Source: Deltaproteobacteria bacterium (lineage in GTDB: Bacteria; Desulfobacterota; Desulfobacteria; Desulfobacterales; Desulfatibacillaceae). From it: a DNA stretch of 6,826 bases. Positions 6,170-6,826 of this stretch are shown piece by piece. Within the stretch, counting starts at the first letter, position 1, and each line of letters starts with the position of its first letter. The notes under the pieces were generated by a model. The model worked only from the letters and a program-made list of their open reading frames with translations, was not told the origin of the DNA and ran no database searches. Position numbers and translations under genes: made by a program. Location: contig JAFDHW010000206.1 in assembly GCA_019308705.1 (NCBI GenBank), positions 1 to 6,826 of the forward strand, read 5' to 3'.

Positions 6170-6340
6170 ATGCAATGCCCGCAATGCCGCCGGGGACGGC
6201 TTATGGTGGTGCGCACCTGACGGGAGGTGATTCTGCGCTGCAAGGATTGCCGCGCCCGGTATTCGTCCAAAGAAATGATCAACGACCTGGACGAGGAAAC
6301 CCTTCGAGAGCTCGCGAGCGTGCGCTGCGACCGCTTGTGA
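6170..6340 (+). CDS. Small double-CXXC protein with in-frame UGA, probable selenoprotein
   Basis: A 56-codon frame starting at ATG 6170 with an excellent ribosome binding site. It carries C3-P-Q-C6, then a TGA at codon 17 (6218-6220), then C24-K-D-C27 and a charged helical tail (NDLDEETLRELAS) ending at TGA 6338-6340; a further Cys is at 53. The two CXXC pairs 17 residues apart look like a zinc-ribbon or redox rubredoxin-like knuckle, with the UGA residue in the hairpin between them. The frame continues in sense for 39 codons after the UGA and restores the second CXXC. The UGA is followed at a suitable distance by a stem-loop (6235-6255), so reading it as selenocysteine (U17) is the simplest view. 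I recall a 'dual CXXC motif small (seleno)protein' family name from sulfate reducers but cannot verify membership. Function unknown. Alternatives: a recent nonsense mutation, or a 16-residue peptide. The MIF gene starts 15 nt downstream. Confidence 0.72.
6235..6255 (+). promoter_or_regulatory. Candidate bacterial SECIS stem-loop
   Basis: GCGC (6235-6238) pairs with GCGC (6252-6255); after a single U-C mismatch, GCAA (6240-6243) pairs with UUGC (6247-6250), leaving apical loop GGA (6244-6246). The loop starts 23 nt after the UGA. Bacterial SECIS elements lie within the coding region just after the UGA and have a short stem with a G in the first two loop positions, at roughly 16-37 nt; this hairpin satisfies all of these. 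Caution: part of the stem comes from the codons of the CKDC motif, so some pairing could be coincidental. Confidence 0.55.
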
Positions 6341-6355
6341 GGGAGAGGAGCCCCC

Positions 6356-6703
6356 ATGCCCTACGTGAGCATCCAGACCAGCCGCCGGCTGGACGAGCCC
6401 GGGAAGGAAGCCTTCCTGAAAAAGACCTCCGCCTTTTTTGCGGAACTTTTGGGGAAGCCGGAGTCTTCCATCATGCTCTACCTGGAGGCCGACGCGGACA
6501 TGCTGTTCGCCCGGGGCGGCGATCCGGCCGCCTTTGTGGCCGTGAAAAGCATCGGCCTGCCCCGGGGCGAGGCCCCACGGTACGTGAAGGAGATCTGCTC
6601 GTTCCTGGAATCCGAGATCGCCGTGGACCCGGCCCGCACCTACGTGGAGCTTTCCGCCATCGACCGGGAGTTGTTCGGGCACAACGGCAACACCTTCGGC
6701 TAG
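6356..6703 (+). CDS. MIF-family tautomerase (phenylpyruvate/dopachrome tautomerase-like)
   Basis: A 115-residue protein, the same length as mammalian macrophage migration inhibitory factor. Family landmarks are Pro right after Met (the catalytic N-terminal base once Met is removed), the L-G-K-P segment (32-35) whose Lys34 matches the active-site Lys32 of MIF, a SIG turn (65-67), the D-x-x-R-x-Y strand (91-96), and a C-terminal N-G-N-T-F-G like MIF's NNSTFA. MIF proteins form trimers and tautomerise keto/enol acids such as phenylpyruvate; the bacterial physiological substrate is generally unknown. The CXXC of animal MIF is absent (DPAAFV here), and the MIF Tyr95 position is not Tyr. The ATG follows a GAGAGGAG Shine-Dalgarno at about 6 nt. 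It lies 15 nt after the small double-CXXC gene, so it is probably co-translated with it. The palindromic repeat starts 1 nt after its TAG stop. Confidence 0.88.
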   Translation: MPYVSIQTSRRLDEPGKEAFLKKTSAFFAELLGKPESSIMLYLEADADMLFARGGDPAAFVAVKSIGLPRGEAPRYVKEICSFLESEIAVDPARTYVELSAIDRELFGHNGNTFG

Positions 6704-6704
6704 G

Positions 6705-6826
6705 CCGGATTGTTCACGCGTTCGATTCGCGCGAGAGCAAGGAAGGAGGAGGGAAGCTGTACTTTTGTACCGCGACCGCCTCCTGACGCAGCTATCGCGT
6801 GAATCGGGCTCGCCGGAAGGGTGAAA
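6705..6826. mobile_element. MITE-like palindromic element, inverted right copy (truncated by window edge)
   Basis: The reverse complement of 6705-6825 matches the left element, counted with one core unit, at 120 of 121 positions; the one difference is at 6712 versus 1987. The single 72-bp core (6724-6795) is identical to both left units. The near end lacks the outer part of the terminal repeat seen at 1995-1999. The far end is cut by the window after GTGAAA. Its position right after the MIF stop means its hairpin could act as a terminator or mRNA-stabilising structure, though no U-run is visible. Confidence 0.75.

Noticed and set aside
6227..6340. Translation restart at the GTG just after the UGA, leaving a shorter one-CXXC protein
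   Set aside because: The only purine-rich site (GGGAGG) touches the GTG with no spacer, and the good ribosome binding site belongs to the ATG at 6170.
6175..6786. A 203-codon frame overlapping the small selenoprotein candidate and the MIF gene
   Set aside because: It is out of frame with the strong MIF family match, has no Shine-Dalgarno of its own, and runs into the repeat element.

Overview
The window is GC-rich, densely coded bacterial DNA. A probable in-frame selenocysteine UGA in a small CXXC protein and an HdrD/GlpC-type two-CCG iron-sulfur protein suggest an anaerobic Desulfobacterota (deltaproteobacterial) sulfate-reducer-like genome. No 16S or other taxonomic marker is present, so this placement is inference.

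Left part (1-1785, minus strand): an operon reading leftward out of the window. It encodes a class I SAM methyltransferase (767-1567), a CmcI/cephalosporin-hydroxylase-type methyltransferase (38-763), and the first 12 codons of a probable DegT/DnrJ/EryC1/StrS sugar aminotransferase (1-36). Spacings are 3 and 1 nt. This is the kind of set found in surface-polysaccharide or modified-sugar clusters. A sigma70-like promoter at 1756-1785 lies about 190 nt upstream of the first gene.

Middle (1789-1999): a small non-coding element with imperfect 18-bp terminal inverted repeats and a core made of two identical 72-bp tandem units. It looks like a MITE or palindromic dispersed repeat. A second copy in opposite orientation, with one core unit, begins at 6705 and runs to the window edge. 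The two match at 120 of 121 aligned positions and bracket a 4.7-kb block.

Right part (2142-6703, plus strand): a strong sigma70-like promoter (2142-2170) precedes a class A bifunctional penicillin-binding protein (PBP1A type). It is followed by a 91-residue three-helix membrane protein, a soluble Fe-S protein with two ferredoxin clusters and two CCG domains (TTG start), a 56-codon double-CXXC ORF interrupted by UGA at codon 17, and a MIF-family tautomerase. The genes are co-directional with short gaps and may be co-transcribed.

The most notable item is the 56-codon gene at 6170-6340. Conventional gene calling would miss it or call it broken. It has a strong ribosome binding site, a CXXC on each side of the UGA, and a compact stem-loop at the right distance after the UGA to act as a bacterial SECIS. 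I read it as a small selenoprotein. The membrane protein was not recognised, and its link to cell-wall synthesis or redox chemistry is unknown.
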